A stretch of DNA of 64,000 nucleotides from contig NZ_FRBF01000003.1 of assembly GCF_900142545.1 (NCBI RefSeq), positions 124,001-188,000 of the forward strand, read 5' to 3'. The translations under genes were made by a program, and so were the position numbers. Numbering within the stretch: the stretch's first letter is position 1; every line of letters starts with the position of its first letter. Shown piece by piece: positions 9,801 through 17,048 of the stretch. This DNA is from Fibrobacter sp. UWT2. Its GTDB lineage: Bacteria; Fibrobacterota; Fibrobacteria; Fibrobacterales; Fibrobacteraceae. The notes below the pieces were generated by a model. The model worked only from the letters and a program-made list of their open reading frames with translations. It ran no database searches and was not told where the DNA came from.

Positions 9801-10426
9801 GCTTTAGCGAACAGACCATCAATGGTATTTTGGACGGTTCCATTACCGAAGAAAACTACAAGGCCTTTGTGGGCGAACAGGAACTTGGCGTGATAGCGAC
9901 CATGACCGAAGCCAATATCGAAGCGAGCCGCGACACGACCATTACCATAGGCGGGGTTACGACAGTAACTCAGGGCGACATGTTCGAATTGATCCGTAGC
10001 GGAAAACTGGATGCCGAACTTGCCGAGGCGGGGGTGAGCGAAAAACTGGTCGAGGCAATCAAGCGGGGCGATGTGACCGAATACAACCTCGAAGAATACC
10101 GCAGCGGCGAAAAGACGGTTGTGGCCGACAATGCAGTCGAACTTTACTACCGCACGCATTATTTTAGCCAATTTGGCCAGTATGTGGGCGGAACGTCGGG
10201 TTCCATCAAGTGTTCCGACAAAGAAGTGTACGGCGACGAAGGCTGCCTCAAAAACAAGGGTAAAGTGTTCCTTGCCTGGAACATGCGCTCCAAAAACGGG
10301 CGATTGGTGGGTACAGGCGTCTATATTGCGCGCCTCGAAGTCAAAATTGTGGTAGACGGCAAGAATACGGTGCACCGCACGCACGATTACCTATGGGGCG
10401 TACGCCGCGGAAAATCGGGATTTTAG
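6836..10426 (+). CDS. Secreted fibro-slime domain protein
   Basis: A 1196-residue protein with signal peptide FKMAALAAALGTGVASA. Residues about 140-400 form a fibro-slime (TIGR02148-type) domain related to PA14. The motif GDDDVWVFIDHRLAVDIGGQ followed by DFHIFYVERH gives the acidic calcium-binding loop and conserved tail expected for that family. In Fibrobacter, fibro-slime proteins have been linked to adhesion to cellulose. Downstream are beta-sandwich repeats, then a mostly helical part (about 900-1110) rich in Glu and Ile. The C-terminus, with FLAWNMRSKNGRLVGTGVYIA and a basic tail GVRRGKSGF, resembles the outer-membrane anchoring or sorting ends of surface proteins. It probably sits on the cell surface and helps bind plant fibre, alongside the enzymes around it. 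The ligand is unknown. Confidence 0.85.
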   Translation: MVNWVNKFKMAALAAALGTGVASAEKTVVFFTPWSNTNAVLFMNGDSVATMTALDNYCGWFKATVDAPEKNFNVYFKQTVGLNYVGAEGMVTEEPMIAGEISLDSVAALSDTIWVQGYKTDVPAQFSGYPGVLGDCPLKKIPVTVYDWLHGTKGDGDGSGKNGDPANGVSADFGSGGCSGKDKAVTGMVEYNLGENGVPVRADPFPEKCKITEHLDSWFLPEVIAKDDEGNEYTNMTCRDLYVSMDDEGFWLAEVSKDQISKGNEANSDGMFLLDDFEFLDEAKTVPNPYYDQLKGTKIGKHNFGYAAKIQATFEYVPGQYFDFYGDDDVWVFIDHRLAVDIGGQHGQVAGAVDLDTIGQNTGDKLVPGKIYDFHIFYVERHTGSSNFRMRTSIDLQVDASIFLSSDNRDGGTTYEVWQINKKSELSCNFDANSTELDTTGGVSTFKLTGGNLAGPEILGIGTHYEGIKITSDSTFSIDSAAIVSSFALAPGHYFLEITLKADPSQMVKVEITVPSYSVPSVAFAKEDWTILGKEVSGDTAQIGPWAYATYQVNITFFEEWAKVNNYNRKINLSFSNPDIDILDTVGGKKINAVTLDENGRATFYVRANSPVSGVNLTAKGAAAGVSVWSNLKFAEPPAPRVERAIVVDRNGDGRADSLYVHFERSIMGNSRLDSIQFTFGESFQPTSKFKVINETDIVITAEDMTGEGCSKSVCGFGSRQFTGDASGVYTGTLNNWFTYENEGEVSSFYIENEPVADGVGPIILAASKTENKDGNRFLNITFSEAITDESRAAFAEMFEFTCIRSGSNQVPEKPVLQSGLGTQMMLVYAVSEMDAVLPNAGDMIRFAPRGSARDLVGNAPHAENPWVVITGNQDLGVENPGVVALGEDPYDIIKNNSVTQPKLITGTTQTAQQIADSLGVQGTLLDFDIAKIMVEQTKNSVDALDAFIKSRIGSETDYDTTITSISEQEALAQLFNDIRVNLLDTSYGFSEQTINGILDGSITEENYKAFVGEQELGVIATMTEANIEASRDTTITIGGVTTVTQGDMFELIRSGKLDAELAEAGVSEKLVEAIKRGDVTEYNLEEYRSGEKTVVADNAVELYYRTHYFSQFGQYVGGTSGSIKCSDKEVYGDEGCLKNKGKVFLAWNMRSKNGRLVGTGVYIARLEVKIVVDGKNTVHRTHDYLWGVRRGKSGF

Positions 10427-10434
10427 CCCCCCCC

Positions 10435-10451
10435 ATTGACATTATGTCAAT
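10435..10451. promoter_or_regulatory. Shared operator palindrome, GH5 gene copy
   Basis: ATTGACATTATGTCAAT is a perfect palindrome around one central base. Its centre (10443) is 49 bp upstream of the box GGTAATTTA at 10492, and the GH5 ATG is at 10541. The same spacing recurs at eight other enzyme genes in the window. Confidence 0.75.
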
Positions 10452-10452
10452 A

Positions 10453-10482
10453 GAATCTCCTTTTAGGGGGTTCTTTTTTTTT
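10453..10482 (+). terminator. Rho-independent terminator after the fibro-slime gene
   Basis: An 8-bp stem, GAATCTCC with GGGGGTTC (one G-U pair), loop TTTTA, then nine T. It lies between the operator palindrome and the promoter box of the GH5 gene, so the upstream gene ends inside the downstream control region. Confidence 0.8.
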
Positions 10483-10540
10483 CGCTTAAAAGGTAATTTA
10501 TAATCAGGTTGTTTGAAAAGGTGGAAAGGAAGGTGTTCTT

Positions 10541-12196
10541 ATGATGTTTGGATTCAGGCGTGCCGCCTGCGTCGTTTTGGAGGCTACAGCTATTTCGGCA
10601 GTGAATTCTTTCGCTGTCACAAGTCAGTTCCGCGGTGTGAACTGGGCAGATAAACGCGATAATTTCGTGTCAGACGTGCTGGTGCTTTCGGGCATGAGCC
10701 TGTCGGACAATTACCAGTCGGCATCTGTGGTGGCAGACCGCGTTATCGGGCAGTTCCAGGAGCTTTTCGGCACCAACAGCGTGCGAATTCCGGTGAACGA
10801 ACCCACGATTCTCAAGTTCTGGGATACCTACACGGGCGTTATCGACATGGGTCTTTCCAAGGGCCGCATCGTGATGGGCTACTGGGGCCCCGCACAGCCT
10901 TCAGGCCCGAAAAATATGAATGATTGGTGGAGCATGTGGGCAAAAATCGTCGAAAAATACGGCGATCACCCGAATGCCTATTTTGAAATATTCAACGAAC
11001 CGCACATGTACAGCAAAACGGAACTGCGCGACCTTTATGCCCAGTGGTTGAGCAAGTTCCCGAATGTGCCGCGCGACCATATTCTGCTCGACGGTTCGGG
11101 CCTTGCCTGGAATGTGCCCGACATTGCCGACGACCCGCGTTTTGAAGGTTGCCTTTTCGCGGTGCACGAATACACCTTCTGGAACATGAGCATTACCACC
11201 GAGCAGGGCTGGAAAAACAGCTTCAAGGGCAAAGTGGGCAAGTACGTTGACCGCACCGTGTGTACAGAATGGGGCGGTGCCATGAGCCCTGGCGACAAGG
11301 CGGGCGTGCATTACGACTACATGGACTATAATTCTACTCCGACGAATTACTTTATGGCCTACATTCGCGGCATGTCCGATCAATTGCGCGAATGGGAAAT
11401 GGGTAGTTTTTACTGGCCGGGGCTTCGCGATGGCGACTGGTACAGTATGACAAAGCGCAGCGGCGAAGGCGCAAACATCAAGCTCGAAATCGTGAACCAG
11501 TCGGGCGTAGACCGCATGAAAATGGCTTGGGCCGACACCGTCGAAACGAACCCGCCAGAACGCAAGGCATACAATGACAAGGTTGCCGAAATTCCGGGGA
11601 AAATCGAGGCCGAAAATTACGACGAGGGCGGTAACCGATTCAGTTTCTATGACAAAGATGCTTCAAACAAGGGCGAAATCTACCGCGAAGATGCCGTAGA
11701 TGTCGTTACCCTCGATGGTGCGACTTGCAATGGTGACGCTTGCAAGGGTTACGCGATTGGTTACACCGAAGCGGGCGAGTGGCTTGAATACAGCGTGAAA
11801 GTCGCTGCCGATGGCAAGTACGGCGTTCGCGCGAACGTGGCGACAGCGTCCGAAACTTCAAAAATCCAGCTGCTTGTCGACGGCAAGGTGCTTCTCGATA
11901 CCATTACATTCGAAAAGGTCGACACGACCTGGAATGTATACAAACAAGTTGATCTCGGAACCGCAAACCTTACTGCTGGCGAACACATTCTAAGGCTTGT
12001 CATTGCAGGCAGCTATGTGAATGTAGACTGGCTCCAGTTCTGCGAAAAAGAAACTTGTGAAGACAAAACAGGAATCCGCGCAATCGCTCCGACAGCGGTT
12101 TCCAAGACGGCCCCGCGCCTCCGCAAGCAAGGCGGCAAGCTCTTTGTCGAAAAGAACGGAATGCGCTTTGACTTGACCGGACACCGTATCAAATAA
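10541..12196 (+). CDS. Secreted GH5 glycosidase with CBM6 and basic C-terminal module
   Basis: A 551-residue protein with a signal peptide ending near NSFAVT. The (beta/alpha)8 domain (about 28-340) has FRGVNW at the first strand, acid/base Glu153 in FEIFNEPH and nucleophile Glu243 in VCTEWGGA, diagnostic of family GH5 (endoglucanase, mannanase or related). The subfamily cannot be fixed by eye. A CBM6 follows (about 360-505: IPGKIEAENYDEGG, AIGYTEAGEWLEYSV, VNVDWLQF), which binds xylan or glucan chains. The last about 40 residues are basic and end in [11 protein letters not shown], a terminal module also found on the GH27 enzyme 36 kb away. An ATG at 10544 is an equally possible start. Controlled by the shared palindrome. 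Confidence 0.85.
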   Translation: MMFGFRRAACVVLEATAISAVNSFAVTSQFRGVNWADKRDNFVSDVLVLSGMSLSDNYQSASVVADRVIGQFQELFGTNSVRIPVNEPTILKFWDTYTGVIDMGLSKGRIVMGYWGPAQPSGPKNMNDWWSMWAKIVEKYGDHPNAYFEIFNEPHMYSKTELRDLYAQWLSKFPNVPRDHILLDGSGLAWNVPDIADDPRFEGCLFAVHEYTFWNMSITTEQGWKNSFKGKVGKYVDRTVCTEWGGAMSPGDKAGVHYDYMDYNSTPTNYFMAYIRGMSDQLREWEMGSFYWPGLRDGDWYSMTKRSGEGANIKLEIVNQSGVDRMKMAWADTVETNPPERKAYNDKVAEIPGKIEAENYDEGGNRFSFYDKDASNKGEIYREDAVDVVTLDGATCNGDACKGYAIGYTEAGEWLEYSVKVAADGKYGVRANVATASETSKIQLLVDGKVLLDTITFEKVDTTWNVYKQVDLGTANLTAGEHILRLVIAGSYVNVDWLQFCEKETCEDKTGIRAIAPTAVSKTAPRLRKQGGKLFVEKNGMRFDLTGHRIK

Positions 12197-12207
12197 GTGT
12201 TTCGGCA

Positions 12208-12222
12208 TTGACAACTTGTCAA
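12208..12222. promoter_or_regulatory. Shared operator palindrome, GH141-like gene copy
   Basis: TTGACAACTTGTCAA is a perfect palindrome with centre at 12215, 49 bp upstream of the box GGTATTTTTTTA at 12264. The downstream ATG is at 12304. It is one of nine copies in the window. Confidence 0.75.
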
Positions 12223-12225
12223 CGA

Positions 12226-12253
12226 GAACTCCCGAAAAGGGAGTTCTTTTTTT
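12226..12253 (+). terminator. Rho-independent terminator after the GH5 gene
   Basis: A perfect 8-bp stem, GAACTCCC with GGGAGTTC, loop GAAAA, then seven T. As at the preceding gene, it sits between the operator and promoter box of the following gene. Confidence 0.88.
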
Positions 12254-12303
12254 GACATCAAAAGGTATTTTTTTACTGGTGTGGATTTTTCGTGAGGTTT
12301 CTT

Positions 12304-14910
12304 ATGGATACAAGGATTCTTTCTTTGGCCTTTGGCTGCACGCTCGCTTTTGCAGGTGCCGCCGCTGCCGCCACTCAGGCGACGTTCTATGTTTCCCCCT
12401 CTGGCAATGATGCTGCCGCGGGTACAAAAGATGCTCCGTTCAAGACGATTACGCAGGCACAAAAAGCCGTGCGCGCCATTAACGGTTCTATGACAGGCGA
12501 CATCGAAGTCATTCTTCGCGAAGGCACCTACGTGCTCCCTGCAACCATTGCATTTGACGAACGCGACGGCGGTAAGGACGGCCACTACGTGCGCTATAAA
12601 GCTGCCGATGGCGAAAAGCCCTTGATTACCGGCGGTATGGGCATTACCGGCTGGACCATTCACGACGAGGCGAACAACATCTGGAAAGCCGAAGGCGTTG
12701 AAGGCCGTTTCCGCCAGCTTTACGTGAACAACCGCAAGGCGGTTCGCGCTTGTTTTCCCAACGTGATTGCCGCAAACGAAAAGGGCAACGGCGGTTTCGA
12801 CCACGATTTCGTGCGCCTCACGAAGGTGGACTCTTCGGGCCGCGCCTTCGATGTCTCTGCCGACTACATCAAGAATATCAAGAACATCGAGGATGTCGAA
12901 ATCCACTTGATGATTGCCTGGTCCGAAAACATTTTGCGCTTGGAAAAGGCCCAGGTAAACGGCGGCACCGCAAAGCTCATCCCCAAGGATCCTGAACGCA
13001 CCAAGCTGTTCCACCGCGCTTTCCCCATGCTCGGCACCGCCTTCATGAGCAATCCGCCCAAGCAGCAGGTTTTCTATCTGGAAAATTCCTACGACCTGAT
13101 TGACGCTCCGGGTGAATGGTACCTGGACGAAAAGAACCATGTGCTTTATTACAAGCCGCGTTCCGGCGAAAGTATGGCGACTGCCCACGTGGTTGCACCC
13201 CGCCTCAATACTTTGTTCAGCGTTTTGGGTAAAGACACCAAGAATAAGGTGGGCTACATGTCTTTCGAAGGCCTGACCTTTGCCCATTCCAATTATACAC
13301 GCCCGAGCGAAGAGGGCTTCTTGGATTTGCAGGCGGCAAATTTCAATGTAGACGTTCTTCCGGATCAGAGCCGCGGAAACTGGGAAAAGCTGAACAGCAA
13401 CAAGTACTTGCTGTGGCGCCCCGATGCGGCTTTCCGCGTCGAAAATGCGCACCACTTCTTGGTGCAGGGTAACGTATTCTCGCAGATTGCAGCCACCGGC
13501 CTTGACTTTGTCTCGGGTACCAATGACGACATGATTCAGGGCAATGCCTTCTTCGAAATCGGTGCCGCGGGCATTATGCTGGGCAAGTTCTATCAGGATT
13601 CTACGACTGAAATCCATATCGCCTATAATCCCAGCGACAAGGACGAAATCAGCACCCGCGATACGGTCAAGAACAACCTGGTCACCAACGTGACGAACGA
13701 ACATCAGGGTGCCGTAGGTATTGGCGCCGGTTACCCCCGCTATGTGGTAATCGAACATAACGAAGTCTCTTACACTTACTACTCCGGCATTTCTATTGGC
13801 TTTGGCTGGACAAAGCAGCAGACAGCCATGACCAATAACCATGTGAACTGGAATGAAATTCACCACATTGCGCGCTTGCTTTGCGACTCCGGCCCGATTT
13901 ACACTTTGAGTAACCAGGGCACTGGCAGCGAAATTCAGCACAACTACATTCACGATAACGGAACCTCCAAGTGGGCGGATTACTGGAACGTGCCTATTTA
14001 CCTGGACGAAGGTTCCAGCGGCTTTACCGTGAAAGAAAACGTGTTCAAGAATTCCCCTGCAGGCGTAGGCCAGAATCAGGCGGGTCAGAACACTCTGCAG
14101 CAGTCCAATAACTATTACAGCGATGATGTGGTAAACAACGCCGGTATCGAAAAGGCCTTCCGTTACATCCGCGACATCAAGGAAATTCCGCTCGCTGACT
14201 TTAACGGCGCCATGGAACAGACCCCGTACAAGGCTCAGCTCACCCTCCCGGGAATTGTGCAACTCGAAGACTACGATATGGGCGGCCAGAGCGTATCGTA
14301 TAGCGACAAGGACTTTGTGAACGAAGGTGGCGCCTACCGCGAAGACGGTGTCGACATTGTGCAGGTAGATTCTGCCGACGCTAGCAAGGGTTATGCCATT
14401 GGCTACACTCAGGCAGGCGAATGGCTTGAATACTCCGTGAACGTGGTGACCGCAAGCAAGTTCGTGTTCCGCGCCAGCGTGGCAGACGGCCTCGAAGGCG
14501 GTGGCATTCGCCTGTTTATCGACGGTAAGGCCGTGACCGATACGATTGCGGTACCGCAGACCGACGACTGGAACACCTATACGCTCATGGATGGCGAAAC
14601 CAGCGAAATCGAAAAGGGCGAACATATTCTGCGCCTGCAGTTCACCGGTGCTTACGTGAATATCGACTGGATTCAGTTCGCACTCACCAAGGACGAACTT
14701 GGAACCACCGGAATTCGCGCCTACAGCATGGACTTCATGCCGAATGCGGATCGCTCTCTGAAGGTGTTTAACGCAAGCGGTCGCTTGATGGGTGTCTTCA
14801 ATAACCGCGCGGGCCTCTCGCTCACTGAAACCTTGAAGCAGGCTGGCCTTGCAAAGGGAATCTACCTGGTGCGTGGCGCTGGCAAGACGCTCCGCGTGCA
14901 GGTGAAGTAA
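12304..14910 (+). CDS. Secreted GH141-like beta-helix glycosidase with CBM6
   Basis: An 868-residue protein with signal peptide LAFGCTLAFAGAAAA. The start FYVSPSGNDAAAGTKDAPFKT is typical of right-handed parallel beta-helix enzymes. The whole catalytic part (about 25-630), with FRQLYVNNRKAVRACFPN, matches the GH141 layout (alpha-L-fucosidases and xylanases) better than pectate lyases, but this is by eye. CBM6 is at about 645-800 ([38 protein letters not shown]). A C-terminal sorting-type module follows (SLKVFNASGRLMGVF, GIYLVRG, LRVQVK). It probably acts on side chains or backbone of hemicellulose outside the cell. The start ATG is chosen over an upstream GTG at 12292 because it directly precedes the signal peptide. 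Confidence 0.72.
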   Translation: MDTRILSLAFGCTLAFAGAAAAATQATFYVSPSGNDAAAGTKDAPFKTITQAQKAVRAINGSMTGDIEVILREGTYVLPATIAFDERDGGKDGHYVRYKAADGEKPLITGGMGITGWTIHDEANNIWKAEGVEGRFRQLYVNNRKAVRACFPNVIAANEKGNGGFDHDFVRLTKVDSSGRAFDVSADYIKNIKNIEDVEIHLMIAWSENILRLEKAQVNGGTAKLIPKDPERTKLFHRAFPMLGTAFMSNPPKQQVFYLENSYDLIDAPGEWYLDEKNHVLYYKPRSGESMATAHVVAPRLNTLFSVLGKDTKNKVGYMSFEGLTFAHSNYTRPSEEGFLDLQAANFNVDVLPDQSRGNWEKLNSNKYLLWRPDAAFRVENAHHFLVQGNVFSQIAATGLDFVSGTNDDMIQGNAFFEIGAAGIMLGKFYQDSTTEIHIAYNPSDKDEISTRDTVKNNLVTNVTNEHQGAVGIGAGYPRYVVIEHNEVSYTYYSGISIGFGWTKQQTAMTNNHVNWNEIHHIARLLCDSGPIYTLSNQGTGSEIQHNYIHDNGTSKWADYWNVPIYLDEGSSGFTVKENVFKNSPAGVGQNQAGQNTLQQSNNYYSDDVVNNAGIEKAFRYIRDIKEIPLADFNGAMEQTPYKAQLTLPGIVQLEDYDMGGQSVSYSDKDFVNEGGAYREDGVDIVQVDSADASKGYAIGYTQAGEWLEYSVNVVTASKFVFRASVADGLEGGGIRLFIDGKAVTDTIAVPQTDDWNTYTLMDGETSEIEKGEHILRLQFTGAYVNIDWIQFALTKDELGTTGIRAYSMDFMPNADRSLKVFNASGRLMGVFNNRAGLSLTETLKQAGLAKGIYLVRGAGKTLRVQVK

Positions 14911-14941
14911 TCGGCGCTAGATAAACTTGGGTCTATAAGAA

Positions 14942-14971
14942 AGGCGGGCAAATGCCCGCCTAATTTTTTTT
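14942..14971 (+). terminator. Rho-independent terminator after the GH141-like gene
   Basis: AGGCGGGC paired with GCCCGCCT around AAAT, then TAATTTTTTTT. The stem could also serve the convergent side. It separates the plus-strand enzyme genes from the minus-strand GH44 gene. Confidence 0.85.
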
Positions 14972-15104
14972 CAGCAGCGGATGCTGCCATGGCTTCTTCG
15001 CGGCCTTCAAAAACTTCTGATTGGTTTTCTTCGACCTGAATATCTTCTTTGTTTTCCATATAAATCCCTTTAAGTTGTATGTACTTAAAGGGAATATATA
15101 AAAA

Positions 15105-16901
15105 TTATCGCAGGATGTAGTAGCCGGGACTTGTGCGGGTGTGCGTGACGTTTCGGCCCTTGGTGTCGAAGCGCCTTGTGGTTCCGTATTGGGGCGCAGG
15201 TCGAATCGTGGCTTTTGGCCTGATGCCGTCAACGACGGTCGGCGTTGACGTAGTGAGCAGTACTGCGGTAATTGACTTTGCGGGGAGCGTCATCTTGAAA
15301 CTGTTAATGCTGTAGCCAGTCGCAGAGGTGGTTCCGCCCTGCGGATTTGCATCTACCACGTTTTCTTTCAACGCGTTGCTTGTGTGTGAAACGAACGTTT
15401 CGCCTTGGAGATTTTGCAAGGTGAGTGTTTTGACTGTTCCGTCGGAGGCGAAGTTCGCAAGATCGATGTTGATTTCTTGTGCGTCCTTTTCTGCGCGGTT
15501 CACGAAGATGACTGTGAGCGAATCGCCCTTGTTGCTGATGGAACTATAAGCTGAAACGAGTGAGTCGTTTGTGGAGGCGGATTCGATGCGATTCGCATGC
15601 CCGTAGCGACTGAACAGGTGGACTGCTTCGTACATGCCGTCTCCCCATGTCCACGGGGTGAATATTTCGACGCCGTTGTCCTGCATGGTGCCGATGAACG
15701 AGGCGTAGGTGAGGGCTGTGACCATGGGGTCATCTTCGTCGATGAGGCTTGTTTCGGTAATGCCGAGCGTGATGCCATGATCCTTGCCGAAGTATTTGTC
15801 GAGCCAGTCGTTAATACGCTTGAAGATGTATTCCTTTTGGTTGTCGTTGTCCCAGCCGCCGTTTACCATCTTGATTCCGTTTGCGCCGGAGTAGTTGTAG
15901 GTGGTGTCGAATAGTACGCGGTGCCAGTTCATGCGCGATTCGTAATCCTTTTCGCTTGGGTACCAGTGAATGTCCAGGACGTCAAGCAGGCGCACGCCAG
16001 ATGTCTTTTGTTCTTCGGCGACCTTCATGATAAAGTATTCGAGCCAGCAGTAATTGCGATCGGGGCCTTTGGGACGGTCCTGTTCGTTATACGAGGCGAC
16101 GGAACACCATTGCCATTCGTTTGCGGCAACGGGGCCGGTGAGCTTGATATCTTTCCATTGCGCGCGAGCTTTTTTTGCGACTTCGATGTAGTGTTCTACA
16201 AGAAAATCTCCGGTGACGGGTAAGTCGAGGTCGGAATGTGTGCCGCGCCAGATTTCCATTTCGTTGTCCATGCTCCAGTATTTAAAGCGGCTCATGTCGA
16301 ACTTGAGTTCGTCACGCCAGTACGGGATGATGGCGACGGTGGAGTCGGCGGGCCATTCCATGTTGTAGAGCTTGTAGTCGCCGGCCTTTACGAGTGTCTT
16401 GCCGTCTTCATCTACTTCGCCGCCACCTGCAAGGTCGAGTGTCGAGGTCGCGTAGAATCCGTGCTCTTGTTTCCAGTTCCAGTCGCCAAAGTTGTAGTCG
16501 GTGGAGCTGGCGGCGAAACCGGTGAGCTGGAAGGCGTACATGGCGTCGATACCCGGCATTTTGTCAAGGACTTTTTGTGCGGTAATCGCCCAGTCGTGAG
16601 AGTAAACGTTGTTGTACCAGTCGGGGTGAACGGTCATTTTGTGACGCCAGTTGTAGCGCGTGGCGTTGTTGCCGTTGTTTGCACGCAGCATATGCACGCC
16701 CGCTTCGAGCATCTGGTTGATGAAAGCGGTTTCTTCTTCATTCACTTCGGGGTCGCCATCGCTGATTTTATCAATGTTGCGCCCGTACAGGTACTGTGAA
16801 ATTTTCTTGATACCTTTTTGCGTGTCGACGGTGATGTCGATGGCGGCTGTAGATACGGTCGTGAAACCCGCGACGGTAATAGCGGCTAAAAGTTTTTTCA
16901 T
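15105..16901 (-). CDS. Secreted GH44 endoglucanase/xyloglucanase
   Basis: A 598-residue protein with signal peptide KKLLAAITVAGFTTVSTAA. The ATG at 16901 follows AAAGGG by 7 bases; the open frame upstream of it has no such signal. The sequence SMDNEMEIWRGTHSDL carries the predicted acid/base Glu214 and the Trp-x-x-Thr-His signature of family GH44. Glu383 in LGITETSL is the predicted nucleophile. GH44 enzymes cleave beta-1,4-glucan, xyloglucan and related chains with retention. A beta-sandwich domain follows the barrel (about 425-560). The C-terminal 40 residues are basic and rich in Arg and Thr (RPAPQYGTTRRFDTKGRN, GYYILR), a sorting-type end. No CBM is present. It is unlike its neighbours in orientation and in lacking the shared operator. 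Confidence 0.82.
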   Translation of the reverse strand: MKKLLAAITVAGFTTVSTAAIDITVDTQKGIKKISQYLYGRNIDKISDGDPEVNEEETAFINQMLEAGVHMLRANNGNNATRYNWRHKMTVHPDWYNNVYSHDWAITAQKVLDKMPGIDAMYAFQLTGFAASSTDYNFGDWNWKQEHGFYATSTLDLAGGGEVDEDGKTLVKAGDYKLYNMEWPADSTVAIIPYWRDELKFDMSRFKYWSMDNEMEIWRGTHSDLDLPVTGDFLVEHYIEVAKKARAQWKDIKLTGPVAANEWQWCSVASYNEQDRPKGPDRNYCWLEYFIMKVAEEQKTSGVRLLDVLDIHWYPSEKDYESRMNWHRVLFDTTYNYSGANGIKMVNGGWDNDNQKEYIFKRINDWLDKYFGKDHGITLGITETSLIDEDDPMVTALTYASFIGTMQDNGVEIFTPWTWGDGMYEAVHLFSRYGHANRIESASTNDSLVSAYSSISNKGDSLTVIFVNRAEKDAQEINIDLANFASDGTVKTLTLQNLQGETFVSHTSNALKENVVDANPQGGTTSATGYSINSFKMTLPAKSITAVLLTTSTPTVVDGIRPKATIRPAPQYGTTRRFDTKGRNVTHTRTSPGYYILR

Positions 16902-17048
16902 AAAACAACCCTTTTTAAACAACCTGCCTTTAAAATAATCTCTTTTTTGAAAAAGCGGTTGAAGAGTCGAGGGCGTTTTTATGCATTTATGTTGAAAATC
17001 CCGCAACGAATACGATGCGGATTGGGACAAAATGGCGCGGACTTTGGT

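Noticed and set aside
14862-15059. Possible 65-codon minus-strand gene (MENKEDIQVEENQSEVFEG...)
   Set aside because: It has AGGGAT before its ATG, but it reads through the strong terminator hairpin at 14942-14961 and into the end of the GH141-like gene; most of the frame is the shadow of other features.
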